Source of the DNA: Setaria digitata
Lineage: Eukaryota; Nematoda; Chromadorea; Rhabditida; Setariidae
DNA length: 49,815 nt
Direction of reading: 5' to 3'
Assembly: GCA_003640385.1 (NCBI GenBank)
Contig: RCAB01000447.1
Location: 1 to 49,815, forward strand
The notes under the pieces were generated by a model. That model saw nothing but the letters and a program-made list of their open reading frames with translations, did not search any database and was not told the DNA's origin. The position numbers were made by a program, and so were the translations under genes. Within the stretch, counting starts at the first letter, position 1, and every line of letters begins with the position of its first letter. Of the stretch, positions 47,153-49,815 are shown piece after piece.

Positions 47153-49762
47153 ATAACTGTAAATTTCAAAGATAACTTATTTTCAGATTATTTAAGCAAA
47201 TCAAAATTAAGAGATGAGGACAGAAATGAATGAACGGATAATGCATTTTTTCCCCTTTTCTGAACATAAGAGAATGAATCAGTTATTTACGGAACAATAA
47301 TTTTAAAAGCAGGAAAGCAAAGTAAGCATTATAAATGGATCTCTCTGCTATTTTCTATCGCTACTTCGAATTTTTCAAAATTGCACTTCTCAACTACCAT
47401 TTCAGAAGAGAATTTACGCCCTTGATATGAGCAAGTCATTCATTTCCTTTTTCTAACACTCACGAATACATCATATAACTGGGAAATTTGTGGCACTGCA
47501 GTTGAAGATTCTTAAAGTTTAAAACTTTTTGAGGAATCACATGACTAAGATCTATGATAGTGTGATAATGTCGATGTTACGATGCAAGGATCACTTGTCT
47601 GGTAAGTTCTTTCTATAGCTATCAGAAGCATTCGTTTTCGAGATAAATTAGCGATACTGATAAGCAGAACTTCATTTCCATTCGCTTCCTACCGCTACTA
47701 TAGAATCATAAGCCATTTCACGATTTCTCCTCTCCATCAATTTCGACACCATTTTAGTGAATTAAGTTTTGAATTGTTCTCTCCACCGAAGCATGTATTT
47801 GAAAACCACTTGTTCCTCCTCTACATTTCTTTATTCAGTTTCAATTCAGCTCAATTCTTCACATTTCTATTCCTATCTCTTATCTTTTTCGACCAATTCG
47901 ACATGTCACTTCAATATAGTTCTAATAAAATATACAATAGTACTTATTAAATGAATGGTTGCTGCCATCGGATTATACGACCTGTTCGTAATATTTAATA
48001 TCATTCTGGACTAAATAATCCCCATCCATCTAGCAGACCTGATCCGTGCAATGCATCTGCACGTCAATCAGGAGCATGCGGCACGCAGATTTGCAGTAGT
48101 CTTGCAAGCGCTGATACGATGAGTTAGAACAAAAATGCAAAGGCTTTTTTGTTGCAAATTTTACAAAAGGTTCTTTAATATTATCACCGCTTATTACTGC
48201 TACTGTCATCTAACGGTCACTGCAGCATTTCCAAATCACTTCAGTTAACAGTGTTACGCGAAGGGAAATGGAATACTTTTATGATAATGTGAAGGGAACT
48301 TACCGATAATGAATCAAAAACCTACCTCTGATATCCACTAGCCTTCTGCTCTTCTCGTCCAATGAAGTGAGATCGTCTGAGTAAGAATCTGATAGCATAT
48401 CAGTGATGATCGACTATGTACAAACTGATTTGGGTGAGATTCAAGGCAAAATTTTACAAATAAAAGGAGGCTGATTCATACTGCTCTTTTGCTTGAGTGT
48501 GATAGGCAAACTCTAATCAATAGACACAACTTACAGCAGCACTTTTATTGGATTTTAATTAGTGAAGTTTAATTGGTAAATTTGTATGTCAGCGTTTGTT
48601 ATATTGATCACGTAATCCAGCTGATTCTCTCAGACTTGATATCCTTTCCAGTGACAACAATTTGTTCTAAAATGTCAGTGCTAGTTCAACAACAACAGCA
48701 TGGGAAAGACTGAACGACATCTCGATAACATTGTTTATGGATGGTTTTACGGTAGTGATAAGAACTGATATGACAAGTATCAGTTGAATCACTTATCGAC
48801 TAGCCAACTTGTATAAAAAATATTTTGCATTTTAGTAGAATCATCATCCTCTGCATGGAGGAAGGCAATCAAAAATGATCATTTTTAAGGCTTTGAATCA
48901 ATCTGCCATGAATCATTGTTTTTCTAAACTAAAGCTTACATCTTTACTAAACTTTTCATTTTAAATTTTTATTTCTTTTTCATTTCCGATTTAGAATAGA
49001 ATACGAATAGAATGGATCTTTGTTTAATTTTTATTCTTTATTTAATCAAATCTTCTGTAATAAAATAAATATTCATATGTTTTGTATACAAAATATCACA
49101 TTCACCAGAAATATTGTGATGAGCTCTTCACATTTCTTGTCGTATTTGATTTTCGATTTCTTCTACCCATTTATTTTTGAGTTCCGTACATTTTCATTAT
49201 TGTAGAATCAATTCCATTTCTTATTTTGTCTTTTCACTTCTAATTGAAGCCAGAAGTAAAACTTAGCAGACGATACAATTTGACAATGAGGAGGAATGTG
49301 AATGAGTGATTATTTCAATGTCCTATAAATACTGCCTAGTAACTGACAAGATCAACTAGCTTGTTCATCCATCCTTAATTTAATTACTTAATTCCTTTGT
49401 AAATATTGTTGCTGGTTTTCTAATTTTTTTTCTACTGAATTTCCATCTTCGATAATTATGTATTCTGAACAGTTCACACGTAAGTTCACACTTCTGTAGC
49501 TGCTTTGTGACTAAGATTAGAAAATTTTAGACAGAAGTGGATGTGTGAGTGAAAAGACTGTGATAATTTCATCTGAAATGACATCTAAATGAATTAGAAT
49601 CACAAATGTGTAAGAATTTTTCAAAAATTGCCGTAAAATTTCATCAATACTTTAAGTGCTTAAACCGAATAGTGCAAACTGAGATAGTCCAATTACAAGA
49701 TGAAAACCTGGCATTCTATTATGATTAGTTTCAAATTAGCTATTTGGGATTGTCCGTTTAAA

Positions 49763-49815
49763 TATCGTTATTGAGCGAAGTTTCATAGCTGGATAATTGT
49801 TAAGGCTTCTGATTA
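49763..49815. repeat. Right arm of 53-bp terminal inverted repeat
   Basis: Exact reverse complement of bases 1-53. The match ends at 49763; bases inside it are unrelated to those after base 53. Confidence 0.95.

Larger units (their letters stand above)
43165..49762. other. Gene-free region upstream of slo-2
   Basis: About 6.6 kb of AT-rich sequence with no recognisable gene on either strand. It probably contains the slo-2 promoter and possibly non-coding 5' exons. The interval 45480-45770 is CT/CAT-rich and low in complexity. A perfect hairpin and a palindrome are listed separately. Confidence 0.55.

Noticed and set aside
1..49815. Whole window as a giant terminal-inverted-repeat mobile element
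   Set aside because: No transposase, integrase or polymerase gene was found, the arms are only 53 bp, and the interior is ordinary single-copy-type host genes.
1..49815. tRNA, rRNA, CRISPR arrays, prophage or bacterial operons
   Set aside because: None could be recognised by eye on either strand; gene structure throughout is intron-containing eukaryotic. A tRNAscan or Rfam search would be decisive and was not possible.

Overview
This is eukaryotic nuclear DNA from a nematode, most likely a filarial or other spirurid worm. The evidence is its strong AT richness, many short GT-AG introns ending in TTTCAG or TTTTAG, and a 3' splice acceptor placed just before nearly every predicted start codon, as expected for spliced-leader trans-splicing. 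No bacterial operon, phage, CRISPR array or intact mobile element was seen. The species call is inference.

Seven protein-coding genes could be rebuilt exon by exon; reading phase is preserved across every junction given. From left to right: NAF1 (minus, 9 exons; H/ACA RNP assembly factor), a FAM8A1-type RDD membrane protein (plus, 4 exons), snapin (minus, 2 exons), PSMD2/RPN1 of the 26S proteasome (minus, 17 exons), an hnRNP U-like SAP-SPRY-P-loop protein (plus, 21-23 exons), a single-exon ELO fatty-acid elongase (minus) and a SLO-2/KCNT-type potassium channel (minus, 26 exons over about 13 kb). NAF1/FAM8A1 and PSMD2/hnRNP U-like are divergent pairs with about 1 kb between starts. FAM8A1/snapin and hnRNP U-like/ELO are convergent pairs. 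PSMD2-snapin and slo-2-ELO run head to tail.

The right-hand 6.6 kb, upstream of the first recognised slo-2 exon, holds no recognisable gene. It contains a 17-bp perfect hairpin and a 22-bp palindrome that resembles a heat-shock element. A second perfect hairpin (16 bp) lies in a slo-2 intron just before a splice acceptor.

The two ends of the window carry the same 53 bp in inverted orientation. Because the sequence between them is a set of unrelated housekeeping and neuronal genes, this is more likely an assembly-graph or repeat boundary than a mobile element. The genes do not form a single pathway, and I do not see a novel multi-gene system. The most useful oddities are two GC-AG introns in slo-2, an intronic stop with poly(A) signals in the hnRNP U-like gene, the intronless elongase, the terminal inverted repeat and the three palindromes.
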